Positions 1 to 8,269 of a DNA stretch of 23,857 bases are shown here, piece after piece. Position numbers and translations under genes: made by a program. The notes below the pieces were generated by a model, which was not told the origin of the DNA, ran no database searches, and was given only the letters and a program-made list of their open reading frames with translations. The stretch is from a virus: positions 1-23,857 of the IMG/VR virus record IMGVR_UViG_3300027631_000139; one strand, 5' to 3'. Position 1 is the stretch's first letter; each line of letters starts with the position of its first letter.

Positions 1-10
1 ACTCTACCCC

Positions 11-39
11 TTGACAAATGGAAGCACCAACACTATATG
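11..39 (+). promoter_or_regulatory. Sigma70-like promoter upstream of the packaging genes
   Basis: A perfect -35 box TTGACA (11-16) is followed after 17 nt by the -10 box TATATG (34-39), so transcription should start near 46 and run into the terminase genes. The -35 box is preceded by TACCCC. The same 12-nt block TACCCCTTGACA recurs at the second promoter near 10718, which supports both as real elements. No activator site is recognised. Function is inferred from sequence only. Confidence 0.7.
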
Positions 40-313
40 TAATAAACAAAGGCAAAAGATCATGCTTCCCCACATATTCATGCAATCATGGAAGTGCATT
101 AGATTGAGCCTTTGTAACATATTCCACTAACGCCTTCTGGTAGCTGAATCACAACGTCAGCAAGAAATCCAAGCGCAACATAGTGGTAAAAACCGCTGTT
201 CTTCCGTGGCGGGATATAAATCACAGTCTGCATAGCGGATGCTGGGTCGTAGTGCGGGCTGAGGCCACAAGCTAGGCTAACGGACAACCTATTCAAAAGA
301 GATTGAGATCATT
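40..313 (+). other. Untranslated leader before the terminase genes
   Basis: About 270 nt lie between the promoter and the first convincing gene. Short stems can be drawn (GCTGA 143-147 with TCAGC 157-161), but none is strong. A 65-codon TTG-started frame exists on the minus strand (99-296), but it has no recognisable product and faces against the promoter. I see no tRNA and no terminator. It may be a long 5' leader of the packaging transcript. Confidence 0.4.
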
Positions 314-697
314 ATGGCTGAACTACTAAAGCACAAGATGGAGATTGCTACTGCCATTCGCCGTCAAATCGGTGCTGGTGTGGCAATGAAAGTCATTCTC
401 GATTTCATCCAACAGTTCAAAGATGCACCCTCTTCAATGAATGGTATGTACAAGACATATCGTGCTGACATTGCAGATGCTCGTGCTAATCTCCAAGAAG
501 AAATGGGTTCTGTGGTTATCAATGCTGCCAAGGGTGGTGATTGGAAAGCTGCTGAACTTGTACTTCGTTCTAAAGCTGGTTGGTCGCCTACTCAGACTGT
601 CATTGAGGGTGAACCTGAAGATGAGACTTCTGATACTGGTGCTATTGATGATCTTCTGGCCTTGCTAGGTAAGAAGAAAAAAGAAAAAGAAGAGTAA
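314..697 (+). CDS. Probable terminase small subunit
   Basis: This 127-residue protein sits immediately upstream of, and overlaps by one base (TAATG), the large terminase, which is the usual place for the DNA-recognition subunit of the packaging motor. The N-terminal 60 residues are predicted to be helical and could form a helix-turn-helix (around ATAIRRQIGAGVAMKVILDF). A central segment (AAKGGDWKAAELVLRSKAGW, about 75-95) resembles the oligomerisation helices of small terminases. The tail is acidic, then ends in a Lys/Glu-rich stretch (GKKKKEKEE). The ATG at 314 is preceded only by a weak GAG-type ribosome site. Assignment rests on position, size and general character rather than on a diagnostic motif. 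Confidence 0.7.
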   Translation: MAELLKHKMEIATAIRRQIGAGVAMKVILDFIQQFKDAPSSMNGMYKTYRADIADARANLQEEMGSVVINAAKGGDWKAAELVLRSKAGWSPTQTVIEGEPEDETSDTGAIDDLLALLGKKKKEKEE

Positions 698-2154
698 TGG
701 TAAAGAGAGCCATGCCTTTGGCATCAAAACCGCGAAGCGGTCCCAAAAAGTTAGCCCCTAAACCTGAACCCACAGGTAAGAATGGTCTAGCACTTCATGC
801 TGATGATCTTCGTGGCATGGGTGAAGACGTAGGCGAACTTCTGGCTCAACTTGATCCTGCTAAGGCTAAGTCACTTATCTACAACTGGCCTTTTTGGGCT
901 AGACCCACACAGATTGCCCCCAAAGGTAATTGGAACACTTGGTTTATCAATGCTGGTCGTGGCTTTGGTAAGACAAGGGCTGGTGTTGAGTGGGTTAGGG
1001 AAAAGGTTAAGGGTGGTGCAAAGCGTATTGCTGCCATTGCTGCCACTAACTCTGATATTGAACGGGTTATGATCCACGGGGAATCTGGTTTCCTTGCCCG
1101 TTGCTGGGAAGGTGATAAGACTAATCGTGGTGTTAAGATGGGGTTGCCTGTGTGGTCCCCTACCAAGCGCACGTTGACTTGGGAAAATGGCGCACAAGTT
1201 CAGTTCTTCTCAGCAGAGGAACCAGAGCGTCTTCGTGGCCCTCAGTTCGAGTGTGCATGGGGCGACGAACTTGCTGCTTGGAATAAAGACCGTGACACTT
1301 GGGATATGCTCCAATTCTGTCTGCGTCTAGGTAAACACCCCCAAGTCTGCATCACCACAACACCAAAGCCCACCAAACTTGTTAGAGAGATACTCAAAAA
1401 AGATACCACTGTTGTCACAACGGGTTCCACATTTGACAACTCTGCTAATCTTGCTACTCCTTATCTGGCTACAGTTAAAAGTCAGTATGAAGGAACCCGT
1501 CTAGGTCGTCAGGAACTCTATGCAGAAATCCTTGATGAAGCATCTGGTGCTTTGTGGAACAGGGACATCCTGCAAGCCTGTGAAATGGACATCCCTGACC
1601 CTGTAGACTTCGCTAATACCCTTGCTAGGGTTGTCGTGGCTATTGACCCTGCTGTCACAGCTAACGCAGAAAGCGACATGACAGGTATTGTTGTGGCAGG
1701 AATCGACATCAATGGTATGTGTTACGTCCTTGAGGATGCCACAGAACGATATTCGCCTGAACAGTGGGCATCTAAAGCCAATGAACTTTATCACAAGTAT
1801 TCCGCTGACCGTGTTGTGGCAGAACGCAACCAAGGTGGGGATATGGTTCGTCATACTCTCCAAACTGTCAACGAAGTCATCCCTATCCGTCTAGTTCATG
1901 CTTCTCGTGGCAAGTATGCTCGTGCAGAGCCTATATCAGCCCTCTACGAGCGACATAAGGTTAAGCATTGTAGGGGCCTTGATGAACTAGAGAACCAGAT
2001 GGTGCAGTGGGAGCCTATGGGTTCTATTGGATCACCTGATCGTCTTGATGCCCTAGTCTGGGCTTTGACTGATCTGGCCCTTAATGGTGTGGTCAAACCG
2101 TCCCTAAATTTGGCCTATTCTGATGCGAAAGGTCTTCTCAGTCCTAAAAACTAA
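697..2154 (+). CDS. terL: Terminase large subunit (packaging ATPase/nuclease)
   Basis: This 485-residue motor protein pumps DNA into the prohead and cuts it. The ATPase domain shows Walker A GRGFGKT (87-93), Walker B ending in the DE pair (D190, E191 in CAWGDE) and the coupling motif TTTPKP (220-225). The C-terminal RNase H-like nuclease shows its acidic residues in AIDP (D317), VAERNQGG (E376) and SPDRLDALVWA (D448, D451). Length is normal for the family. The N-terminal 30 residues are basic and Pro-rich. The start at 697 is chosen because it overlaps the previous stop; an in-frame ATG at 712 is an alternative. The DNA-end type (cos, pac or other) cannot be told from this. Confidence 0.96.
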   Translation: MVKRAMPLASKPRSGPKKLAPKPEPTGKNGLALHADDLRGMGEDVGELLAQLDPAKAKSLIYNWPFWARPTQIAPKGNWNTWFINAGRGFGKTRAGVEWVREKVKGGAKRIAAIAATNSDIERVMIHGESGFLARCWEGDKTNRGVKMGLPVWSPTKRTLTWENGAQVQFFSAEEPERLRGPQFECAWGDELAAWNKDRDTWDMLQFCLRLGKHPQVCITTTPKPTKLVREILKKDTTVVTTGSTFDNSANLATPYLATVKSQYEGTRLGRQELYAEILDEASGALWNRDILQACEMDIPDPVDFANTLARVVVAIDPAVTANAESDMTGIVVAGIDINGMCYVLEDATERYSPEQWASKANELYHKYSADRVVAERNQGGDMVRHTLQTVNEVIPIRLVHASRGKYARAEPISALYERHKVKHCRGLDELENQMVQWEPMGSIGSPDRLDALVWALTDLALNGVVKPSLNLAYSDAKGLLSPKN

Positions 2155-2171
2155 TCCTTATAGGTAGCCAA

Positions 2172-3518
2172 ATGAACAAACTCAGTGAAACAGCGGCTAA
2201 GATCGAACTTGGTGTCTCTGGTAAGAATACCTACACGGGTGACATCCGCGCCGATGAGTTTCTTCAGGAACTTCGTGGCAAGAAGGCAATTCAGAAGTAC
2301 CGTGAGATGCGAGATAACAACGCTATCGTTGGTTCCATCATGTATGCTGTAGAACAAACCCTCCGCGATGTCAAGATTGAAGTCAAACCCGCTGATGATA
2401 GTGCCATTGCCAAGCAAGAGGCTGACTTCCTACAGTCTGTCCTTGATGACATGGACCACTCCCTTGACGATCACATCTCTGAAGCCCTGTCTTACTTGAC
2501 CTATGGTTTCTCGTGGTTCGAAGTTGTCTACAAGCGCCGTGAAGGTGACTTCCGTTCTCCCAAGAAGAACTCCAAGTTTGAAGATGGTCGTATCGGCATC
2601 AAGAAAATTGCTATTCGCGCACCTTGGACTGTAGAGAGTTTTGAAGTAGACCAACAAACTGGTGAAATTCTTGGTATGTATCAAGAAGCTGCTTGGGGCA
2701 AGCGTATTGCCATGATCCCCACAGAGAAGTCTGTTTACTATCGTACTACAAGCCTGAACAATGATCCCTCTGGTAGATCGGTGCTTCGTAATGCTTATGT
2801 TAGCTACACATATCTTAATAAAATTCAGGGATATGAAGCTACTGCTATTGAACGAGAACTACATGGTGTGCCTATTGGTCGTATGCCAGCGGAGTATATG
2901 AGTTCAGATGCTTCTGTGGATCAGGTTGCTCTTCGGACTAAGTTTGAGCGTATCCTTCGGGACTTGAAGAACAACGAGCAGGGTTATGCTTTGCTTCCCT
3001 CTGATCTCTATGTTGATGCAGATGGAAAGCCCACTAATCAACGTATGATGGATGTGGAGTTGATTACCGCCAATGGCTCTCGTTCTATTGATATTGACCC
3101 TGTTGTCAAGCGTTACCAACATGATATTGCTCGTAGCCTTATGGCTGAGTTTCTTATGCTTGGTTCTAGTAGTGGTTCTTATGCCCTATCAAAGACTAAA
3201 ACAGACCTTTTCCTGAGAAGCCTTGAGAGTTACATCAACACTATCGTAGATATACTCAACAAGCAACTTGTAGAGCGTTTGTGGCAGCTTAACGGCTTGC
3301 CTTGGGACACGATGCCCAAACTTGTTGCTGGTGATGTGGCTCCGCACGATCTCCGTGAGATAGCTTCCTTCCTGCGTAATATCAATGGCGCTGGTATTGA
3401 ACTGCAAGATCAGACTGAGGTTGTCGCAGACCTTATGAACATTGCTGAAATTGAGTTCGATAGCAATAAGTATGAAGCTAAGTTACAGAAACCTGTGGTT
3501 GGAGAAGTAAATGTCTGA
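2172..3518 (+). CDS. Portal protein, Mu gp29-like (DUF935) type
   Basis: This 448-residue protein directly follows the large terminase. Features that match the DUF935/Mu gp29 portal family are the N-terminal NNAIVGSIMYAVEQTLRD segment, the central YLTYGFSWFEVVYKR motif, and the C-terminal helical block with SSGSYALSKTKTDLFLRSLE followed by NKQLVERLWQLNG. The portal forms the dodecameric DNA channel at one capsid vertex and docks terminase and then the neck. The gene ends by overlapping the next start by 8 nt. The AGGTAG upstream of the ATG serves as ribosome site. Confidence 0.88.
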   Translation: MNKLSETAAKIELGVSGKNTYTGDIRADEFLQELRGKKAIQKYREMRDNNAIVGSIMYAVEQTLRDVKIEVKPADDSAIAKQEADFLQSVLDDMDHSLDDHISEALSYLTYGFSWFEVVYKRREGDFRSPKKNSKFEDGRIGIKKIAIRAPWTVESFEVDQQTGEILGMYQEAAWGKRIAMIPTEKSVYYRTTSLNNDPSGRSVLRNAYVSYTYLNKIQGYEATAIERELHGVPIGRMPAEYMSSDASVDQVALRTKFERILRDLKNNEQGYALLPSDLYVDADGKPTNQRMMDVELITANGSRSIDIDPVVKRYQHDIARSLMAEFLMLGSSSGSYALSKTKTDLFLRSLESYINTIVDILNKQLVERLWQLNGLPWDTMPKLVAGDVAPHDLREIASFLRNINGAGIELQDQTEVVADLMNIAEIEFDSNKYEAKLQKPVVGEVNV

Positions 3519-4242
3519 TTGGGGACAATACCTACTAAGAGACAGTTACTTCTCTATCGCCCAAGGTCAAGTTGGTGGCTATTCTCTTGCCCATGTAACT
3601 GGATATAATTCAGACCTTGATATTGGCGTTGATGAAACAGTTTGGGCTGCTGGTGGCTTGTATCCTTGGTCTACTTGGAACTCTACGCGAGTTATAACAG
3701 TTGTCTCTACATCTGCTTCTGACACTGGCTCTGTTGTGGTTTCTGGTCTTGATGTCAACTACAATCCAATCACAGAAGAGATTGACTTTAACGGACTTAC
3801 CTCTGGGACTGGTACTGTTCAGTTTAAGCGTGTCAATTCTGCTCTTTATAAAGACAGTGGTGCTAACAATGTTGGAGTAATTACCCTTACTGCAAATGGT
3901 GGCACTGTTGTAGGCTTGATTGAAGCTGGTATTGGTCAAACTCTAAACGGTATATACACAGTTCCCGCTGGACACACAGCCTACATCTTGTGTGGTGATT
4001 TCAGCGTACATAAGGGTAAGAACGCTCAAGTACGTTTCTTTATTCGCCCATTTGGGCAATCTTTCCGAATTGCTCATATCGGAGAGACTACAGAGAGTAC
4101 ATATCGGTATGATTTCACCGTCCCTGTTGCCATGACAGAGAAGACTGACCTAGATATTCAGGCCGCTCTTATAGAAACAAACAATACGCGAGTTACTACA
4201 AACTTTTCCATGATTTTGGTTAATAATAATGCCCTACAGTAA
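3511..4242 (+). CDS. Beta-rich putative virion protein next to the portal
   Basis: This is a 243-residue protein without catalytic motifs. The N-terminus (SLAHVTGYNSDLDIGVDETVW, then GGLYPW) and the body, rich in Thr, Ser, Val and Gly, resemble beta-structured proteins of unknown function that marine phages carry among their head genes. I recall this from family knowledge and did not search it. The frame overlaps the portal by 8 nt (ATGTCTGA) and the next gene by 14 nt, so it is translated with the head morphogenesis genes. It may be a head or neck surface protein. No precise role can be assigned. Confidence 0.6.
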   Translation: MSDWGQYLLRDSYFSIAQGQVGGYSLAHVTGYNSDLDIGVDETVWAAGGLYPWSTWNSTRVITVVSTSASDTGSVVVSGLDVNYNPITEEIDFNGLTSGTGTVQFKRVNSALYKDSGANNVGVITLTANGGTVVGLIEAGIGQTLNGIYTVPAGHTAYILCGDFSVHKGKNAQVRFFIRPFGQSFRIAHIGETTESTYRYDFTVPVAMTEKTDLDIQAALIETNNTRVTTNFSMILVNNNALQ

Positions 4243-5059
4243 CAATGATGAACTGCCTAAAGCAGTACGAGATAAGTTATCTGCTCACCAACAATCAATC
4301 TTCCGCAATGTCTTCAACTCTATGATGGGTCAAGAAGGTATGTCTGAGAGTAGGGCCTTTGCTGGTGCGTGGTCACAGGCCAAACAGGCTGTTGAGAAAG
4401 CCGAATATCAAGGTCGTAGCGTTGAACTAGACAAGCCATTTCGTATGCCCGCTGGGTCTACAAAGAAGTTTGGTGTCTATGTCAAAGCTGGTGACAAGAT
4501 CAAAAAAGTCACTTTCGGTGATCCAAACATGGAAATTCGCCGTGATGACCCTGATGCTCGTGCTAATTTTCGCGCTCGTCACTCCTGCGATGCCGCCACA
4601 GATAAGACAACTCCCCGTTATTGGTCGTGTCGTATGTGGGAAGCAGGAACGTCTGTCTCTGAGATGACCAACAAGGTCCAGATTGTAGGCGAAATCCTCA
4701 AGCGTGACGATGAAGAGCGTCTTGCCTTCGGTTGGGCTTATGTCTCCACAGTAGACAATCAAATCAGTCTTGATCACAGCGGTGAGTTCATTCGCCCTGA
4801 TCAGTTGGCTAAAGCAGCCACAAACTTTATGCTCTCCCTTCGTACAGCTAAAACAATGCACTCTGGTGCTAGTATCGGGGAAGTTGTTCATTCCATGCCT
4901 TTGACTAACGAGATTGCTAAGGCGTTGGGTATCCAGTCTAACCGCGAGGGCTGGCTAGTCGCCATAAAGGTCTATGATGATCAAGTATGGCAAGATGTTA
5001 AAAGCGGTAAATTGGCAGCTTTCAGTATTGGAGGCCATGCCTTGAAGGAGATGGTGTAA
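4229..5059 (+). CDS. ChaB-domain / XkdF-like putative prohead protease
   Basis: This 276-residue protein appears to have three parts. Residues 1-55 match the ChaB fold (PYSNNDELPKAVRDKL, then AFAGAWSQAK). Residues 62-138 form a module with FGDPNMEIRRDDP, RARHSCD and YWSCRMWE, carrying H118, C120 and C134, which could bind metal or simply stabilise the fold. Residues 149-276 resemble the XkdF family of putative prohead serine proteases: FGWAYVS, an SLDHSGEFI segment, and KTMHSG with H211 as a candidate catalytic residue. The position between portal and scaffold fits a maturation protease. The gene overlaps its downstream neighbour by one base. The catalytic residues are not proven here. Confidence 0.7.
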   Translation: MPYSNNDELPKAVRDKLSAHQQSIFRNVFNSMMGQEGMSESRAFAGAWSQAKQAVEKAEYQGRSVELDKPFRMPAGSTKKFGVYVKAGDKIKKVTFGDPNMEIRRDDPDARANFRARHSCDAATDKTTPRYWSCRMWEAGTSVSEMTNKVQIVGEILKRDDEERLAFGWAYVSTVDNQISLDHSGEFIRPDQLAKAATNFMLSLRTAKTMHSGASIGEVVHSMPLTNEIAKALGIQSNREGWLVAIKVYDDQVWQDVKSGKLAAFSIGGHALKEMV

Positions 5060-5937
5060 TGCCCACCGAACTCGTAAACTTGGAACTTGAGGAAGTTTCC
5101 TTGGTCGATATGGGCGATGACCCACTCGCTAAGGTTGCCATTTTCAAGCGTAGCCCTGAAGGGGAAGACATGGAAGATGATGTTGAAAAAGGCATCTCTA
5201 TTGAGATTGAAATCAAATCCCCAGAAGAGGAAATGATGGAAGCCCAAATGGAAGCACAACAAGAAGCACCGCCTATGGATAAGGCTGCTATGTGTGAGAA
5301 CTGCACTGATCCTACCTGCAAGGGTTGTGAAGGTGACATGATGGCGTTAGAATCCGACAAGGGTTATGACGAGAAGCCCATGCGTAAGTCATGGAAAGCT
5401 GAAGCACAGGCTTTTGAAGAAGTCAATAAGATGCTTCTGGAAGAAATCGAAACTTACAAAGCCAAAGTCTCTGAGTTGGAAGTTGCTGCAATCGCTAAAG
5501 TTGCTCCCACCGAAGAGTCGATTGAAGTTGAAGGTCAGATGATTGCTAAGTCGGCTATCCCTGCCCCTATCCTCAAAAAACTAGAAGAGATGCAGAAGGC
5601 TGTAGAAACCGAAGCACTCCGTAAACGCGCCGAAGAGGTACTTCCTAACTTTAAGGGAACTGCTGATGAGCGTGGTAAACTGTTGAAGTCTGTAGGCGAA
5701 GACGAAGGTCTGCTTACGCTTCTTAAAGCTGCTGATGCTGCTTTTGCTGGTGTCTACCAAGAAGTCGGTAAGACAGACGCAGCTAATGATCTGAAAACTG
5801 CCACCGAAAAGTTGAATGATTTGGTGAAAGGTTATCAGGAAGACAAACAAGAAAAAGACTTCCACAAGGCATATGCCGCCGTTATCAAAACCGCTCAGGG
5901 CCGTGCCCTAGTGCTTGAAACCTACAAAAATCAATAA
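5059..5937 (+). CDS. Putative scaffold / prohead core protein
   Basis: This is a 292-residue, very acidic and helical protein located between protease and capsid genes, where scaffolding proteins lie. Its first 30 residues (LEEVSLVDMGDDPLAKVAIFKR) look like the C-terminal end of XkdF-type proteases, suggesting that one ancestral polypeptide has been split into two overlapping genes. Residues 50-75 are Glu/Met/Gln rich. A four-cysteine cluster (C79, C82, C87, C90 in CENCTDPTCKGC) could bind zinc. Residues 110-190 are likely coiled coil. The C-terminal 40 residues are charged and helical, as expected for capsid contact. Function is inferred from position and composition. Confidence 0.65.
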   Translation: MPTELVNLELEEVSLVDMGDDPLAKVAIFKRSPEGEDMEDDVEKGISIEIEIKSPEEEMMEAQMEAQQEAPPMDKAAMCENCTDPTCKGCEGDMMALESDKGYDEKPMRKSWKAEAQAFEEVNKMLLEEIETYKAKVSELEVAAIAKVAPTEESIEVEGQMIAKSAIPAPILKKLEEMQKAVETEALRKRAEEVLPNFKGTADERGKLLKSVGEDEGLLTLLKAADAAFAGVYQEVGKTDAANDLKTATEKLNDLVKGYQEDKQEKDFHKAYAAVIKTAQGRALVLETYKNQ

Positions 5938-5949
5938 GGAGCCTTTATT

Positions 5950-6315
5950 ATGGCATTTACGGAAAATATGGCTACTCGGACCTACACCTCTGGTTCTGCT
6001 GTGGCTCAATTCACCTTCGTCTCGCTTGCCGCTGATGGTCAAGTTGACAACACTTCTGCTAACGCTCGTACCGATGGTGTGGCCTTGATGGCTGCTGTTG
6101 GCGCTAACGAGGCTATTACGGTTGCTTACGATGGTCGTGTGACTGTCCAAGCTGGTGGCACGATTACTCGTGGTGCTGCTGTTGCAGTTGGCACTTCGGG
6201 CAAAGCTAAAGCTGCTGCTTCGACCAACGTGATCGTGGGCTATGCTCTTGAAGCTGGTGTTGATGGTCAAATCATCACTATCGAATTGTCGCGTGCTGAC
6301 AAAGCCGCAGCCTAA
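5950..6315 (+). CDS. Capsid decoration protein (DUF2190-like)
   Basis: This small beta-rich protein of 121 residues is rich in Ala, Gly, Thr and Val. The pattern AVGANEAITVAYDGRVTVQAGGTITRGAAV split around residues 55-85, followed by VIVGYALEAG and IITIELSR, is typical of DUF2190 capsid cement/decoration proteins. These bind the outer surface of the expanded capsid. A strong AAGGAG ribosome site lies 8 nt before the ATG, in keeping with a product needed in hundreds of copies. It immediately precedes the major capsid gene. Codon choice resembles that of the capsid gene. Confidence 0.82.
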   Translation: MAFTENMATRTYTSGSAVAQFTFVSLAADGQVDNTSANARTDGVALMAAVGANEAITVAYDGRVTVQAGGTITRGAAVAVGTSGKAKAAASTNVIVGYALEAGVDGQIITIELSRADKAAA

Positions 6316-6342
6316 TCTAGTTTAAAACAAGGAATATCACAA

Positions 6343-7350
6343 ATGGCTATGTTGTCCCCCAGCGCCGTCCATATTGACGCCCCGCTTACTAACCTGACTA
6401 TCGCCTTCCTGCAAGATGCTAACGGCTTTATCGCTGATCGTGTTTTCCCGAAGGTTTCGGTTTCCAAGAAGACCGACAAGTACTACATCTACAACCGCGC
6501 TGACTTCAACCGCACTGGTCAAGTTCAGCCCCGCGCTCCCCGTACTCAGGCTCCTCGCGTTGGTATGTCCCTCTCGACGGATACCTACTCGGCTGACGTA
6601 TTCTCGCTGGCTACCGACTTTGACTTCCAAACTTTGGCTAACGAAGATGCAGCTTTGGACATCCGCTCGGCTGGCGCTCAGATGCTGACCCACCAACTGC
6701 TGATCGACCGCGAAATCAAGTGGGCTACTTCCTACTTCGCTGGTGGTATCTGGGGTACGGACTGGGATGGTGTCGCTGGCACTCCTTCGACCAACGAAGT
6801 TAAGCAGTGGTCGGACTACACGAACGCAACTCCGATTGTTGACGTTACCAACATCATGCGTACCGTGCAACTCAAGTCGGGTGGTTTCAAGCCCAACGTC
6901 ATGGTTGTCGGTAAGGCAGTTCGTGACGTTCTGGTTAACCACCCCACGATCTTGGCCCGCCTGAATGGTGGTGCTACGGTCTCGAACACCGCTCTGGTGA
7001 CGGATGCCAAGTTGGCTGAAATCTTCGGTGTGGAAGAGTTCTTGGTCATGGAGACCGTGAAGAACACCGCTGCTGAAGGTCTGACTGAATCGAATGCGTT
7101 CATTGGTGGTAAGGCTGCTGCCTTCTACTATCGTCCGCGCTCGGCTGGTCTGATGGTTCCTTCGGCTGGTTACACCTTCACTTGGGATGAGCTGGAAGGC
7201 GCTTCGGGTAGCGGCCTTTCGATCAAGTCTTACAAAGGTGACTATCTGGCTATCGACGGCATTGCTGAAGTTCTGGAAGCCAACATGGCTTACGATCACA
7301 AGGTTGTGTCGGCTGATCTGGGTGCCTTCATCGACACCGTTATCGCCTAA
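6343..7350 (+). CDS. Major capsid protein
   Basis: This 335-residue protein is in the expected slot after scaffold and decoration genes. The N-terminus (LTNLTIAFLQDANGFIADRVFPKVSVS) and the later SLATDFDFQTLANEDAALDI and LIDREIKWATSYF regions resemble HK97-fold capsid proteins of siphoviruses and Mu-like phages. The C-terminal half contains the expected KSYKGDYLAIDGIAEVLEANM ending, read in two pieces. Codon use is strikingly different from the neighbours: 15 of 22 serines use TCG and only one uses TCT. This suggests selection for fast translation. It has a GGA-type ribosome site. Confidence 0.9.
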   Translation: MAMLSPSAVHIDAPLTNLTIAFLQDANGFIADRVFPKVSVSKKTDKYYIYNRADFNRTGQVQPRAPRTQAPRVGMSLSTDTYSADVFSLATDFDFQTLANEDAALDIRSAGAQMLTHQLLIDREIKWATSYFAGGIWGTDWDGVAGTPSTNEVKQWSDYTNATPIVDVTNIMRTVQLKSGGFKPNVMVVGKAVRDVLVNHPTILARLNGGATVSNTALVTDAKLAEIFGVEEFLVMETVKNTAAEGLTESNAFIGGKAAAFYYRPRSAGLMVPSAGYTFTWDELEGASGSGLSIKSYKGDYLAIDGIAEVLEANMAYDHKVVSADLGAFIDTVIA

Positions 7351-7371
7351 CTAGAACAAGGAGTGGGATAG

Positions 7372-7779
7372 ATGACCCGACCATTTATCCCCTTCTTCAA
7401 TCCTGCCCGTCCAGTGTATGTTAAACAAAATGACATACAAATGGCGGGTAAGTTTTGGAAGAAGGGTGAAAGATTCAACTGGGACTTCTTCGGAACCCCA
7501 CACGAAACCATCCAACAGATGTTCTTCAATGATCAGCTTCACCACAACGAAGCCCTAGAAGATGTAGCTGTAACAAGGATTGCCATTGGTGATGGTCTAG
7601 CAGAACTCTCGCTAGAACAACTACAGGCTCTCGTTGAGAATATCAATGGGAAAGTTAAAGCCAAGACAAAAGACAGCAAAGAGTTCTTGCAAAAGAAATG
7701 CTCTGTCAGCAGGATCAAAGATAAACAAATTGGTCTTATTCGTAGGTGGCGTACCTCCTATGGTGAACTAGAAAACTAA
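7372..7779 (+). CDS. Hypothetical protein between capsid and connector genes
   Basis: A 135-residue soluble protein that I do not recognise. The N-terminal half is aromatic and basic (RPFIPFFNPARPVYVK, FWKKGERFNWDFFGTP), followed by a helical region (LSLEQLQALVENINGKVKAK) and a Lys/Arg-rich end (RIKDKQIGLIRRWR). The start is well set by AAGGAGTGG 9 nt before the ATG. The position suggests a head-completion or assembly role, and the basic C-terminus could contact DNA or capsid. Both are inference only. Confidence 0.7.
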   Translation: MTRPFIPFFNPARPVYVKQNDIQMAGKFWKKGERFNWDFFGTPHETIQQMFFNDQLHHNEALEDVAVTRIAIGDGLAELSLEQLQALVENINGKVKAKTKDSKEFLQKKCSVSRIKDKQIGLIRRWRTSYGELEN

Positions 7780-7795
7780 ATAGTGAGGCGAACAG

Positions 7796-8269
7796 ATGTC
7801 TTGGTCCTACGATCCAAACACTTTGAACACTACTACCAGTGCGGGTAGGCTCAACACTGTTCGCCTTCTAGTAGGTGATACAGATACCACAGACCAACTT
7901 GTCCAGAACGAAGAGATTACATTTGCCCTGTCTCAGACTGGCGATAATGTTTACTACGGTGCTGTCTGGATTTGTAGGGCCATTGCTGCTAAGTTCAGCC
8001 GTCTGGTCACAACGACCCTTGATGGCGCTCTAAGTGCCAACTATAGCGACAAGGCAAAGCAATACAATCAGCTTGCTGTACAGATTGAAGTCCAAGGCAA
8101 GAAGACCTCTGGTAAGGCTCTTGGTGTCTTTGCTGGTGGTATCTCTGTAAGCGATATGACTGTAGTCAACGCTACAACTGATCGTGTGAAACCCGCTTTC
8201 AGCATTACCCAATTCGATAACCCAGAGGCGGGAGACCAATACCTTCCCGATGAACCTTATGGCGTTTGA
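7796..8269 (+). CDS. Head-tail connector (adaptor) protein
   Basis: This 157-residue protein begins SWSYDPNTLNTTTSAGRLNTVRLLVGDTD, followed by NEEITFALSQTGDNVYYGAVWICRAIAAKFS, the arrangement seen in small helical connector proteins that dock under the portal. It lies directly after the capsid region and overlaps the stopper-like gene by 20 nt. Family length and position match an adaptor (Ad1-type) protein. There are no enzymatic motifs. Confidence 0.7.
   Translation: MSWSYDPNTLNTTTSAGRLNTVRLLVGDTDTTDQLVQNEEITFALSQTGDNVYYGAVWICRAIAAKFSRLVTTTLDGALSANYSDKAKQYNQLAVQIEVQGKKTSGKALGVFAGGISVSDMTVVNATTDRVKPAFSITQFDNPEAGDQYLPDEPYGV

Noticed and set aside
18-107. 29-codon plus-strand frame starting within the first promoter
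   Set aside because: Its start lies between the -35 and -10 boxes, upstream of the predicted transcription start.
99-296. 65-residue minus-strand frame in the leader
   Set aside because: It has a TTG start, no clear ribosome site, no recognisable family, and opposes the promoter at 11-39.
6337-7299. 320-residue minus-strand frame opposite the capsid gene
   Set aside because: It is a shadow: the capsid gene on the plus strand has ribosome site, family features and codon bias. The long open antisense frame follows from its skewed codons.
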